64,000 bases of DNA from NCBI RefSeq assembly GCF_047496725.1, contig NC_132979.1, positions 7,518,501 to 7,582,500 of the forward strand, given 5' to 3'. Shown one piece after another: positions 63,683-64,000 of this stretch; positions within the stretch are counted from its first letter, which is position 1, and every line of letters starts with the position of its first letter. Below the pieces are notes generated by a model, which had not been told where the DNA came from, searched no databases, and saw only the letters and a list, made by a program, of their open reading frames with translations. Source of the stretch: Anoplolepis gracilipes (taxonomy: Eukaryota > Arthropoda > Insecta > Hymenoptera > Formicidae). The translations under genes and the position numbers were made by a program.

Positions 63683-63735
63683 CTCCGAATATAATCATAT
63701 TGGAGATTTCATATTAGCTTTATAATCATAAAGCT
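63683..63735. other. Two adjacent hairpins sharing the loop AATC
   Basis: CTCCGAATAT-AATC-ATATTGGAG (63683-63705) is followed by AGCTTTAT-AATC-ATAAAGCT (63716-63735). Both are near-perfect or perfect dyads in AT-rich DNA. Confidence 0.5.
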
Positions 63736-64000
63736 ATCTGAAATTAAGATTCAACATAGCGGCATGTTATACACATACAGGAAATAAAAAATAGTCACTA
63801 TTAAAACCACAGTCTTAAAGAATCATAATATTAATGTATTATTATCTATTTTGTTATCTTTAAAATATCTGTTGCATTATCATTATTGTATTATTTTAAT
63901 TAATTGTAAATAATTTCAATTTACTATTTTTAAAATCATTTTTTAATTAATTAATTAATTATTTAATTTTTCAAGTTATCAAATCTTAATACTTATTTTT

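Larger units (their letters stand above)
57811..64000. other. Intergenic, no gene recognised
   Basis: Strongly AT-rich at 58660-59640 and 62990-64000, and GC-rich at 59640-60310 and 60730-62520. Contains several GA tracts, the paired CGATCGATAACCG sites, and the hairpins at 62912 and 63683. Confidence 0.55.

Overview
The window reads as a eukaryotic, insect nuclear sequence, most likely from a hymenopteran and plausibly an ant. This is inferred from four things: one intronless insect Toll receptor gene, a strong mosaic of AT-rich and GC-rich intergenic blocks, very many (GA)n, (TA)n, poly-A and poly-T tracts, and small non-coding DNA transposons with TTAA or TA target sites. No operons, bacterial ribosome-binding sites, rRNA genes or CRISPR arrays are visible. 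The species cannot be fixed from the sequence.

Layout: 1-31031 is non-coding as far as I can tell. It alternates between AT-rich and GC-rich blocks and carries a piggyBac-type MITE (9433-9702), a foldback element (14901-15111), a 123-bp tandem duplication (16251-16494), a Tc1/mariner-type MITE (24578-24813) and many microsatellites. The one convincing protein-coding gene is on the minus strand, 35012 to 31032. It is an uninterrupted 1326-codon Toll receptor of the 18-wheeler/Toll-7 clade with a signal peptide, about 23 leucine-rich repeats, a cysteine-rich CT/NT junction, 5 more LRRs, a transmembrane helix, a divergent TIR domain and a histidine- and tyrosine-containing tail. The first ATG is the one at 35012. 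The longer reading frame to 35105 starts with GTG and is preceded directly by an in-frame stop.

The upstream side of the gene (35110-64000) is again without a recognisable gene. It holds further foldback elements: a family with CACTRTAAR-type termini at 43686-44224, 48854-49228 and, truncated, 57611-57810, plus one at 36381-36541. It also holds a 522-bp tandem duplication (48992-50046), a long near-perfect hairpin (54401-54592), a short strong hairpin (47488-47537), a 233-bp GA microsatellite and several unique GC-rich blocks that could be cis-regulatory DNA.

Functional picture: the Toll gene stands alone in at least 60 kb. Developmental Toll-family receptors are often controlled by distant enhancers, so the unique blocks around it (for example 15541-15658, 42000-42380 and 57290-57480) are reasonable but unproven enhancer candidates. 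I did not find an obviously new multi-gene system. The most unusual items are the divergent TIR domain and tail of the receptor, the foldback element families and the hairpins.
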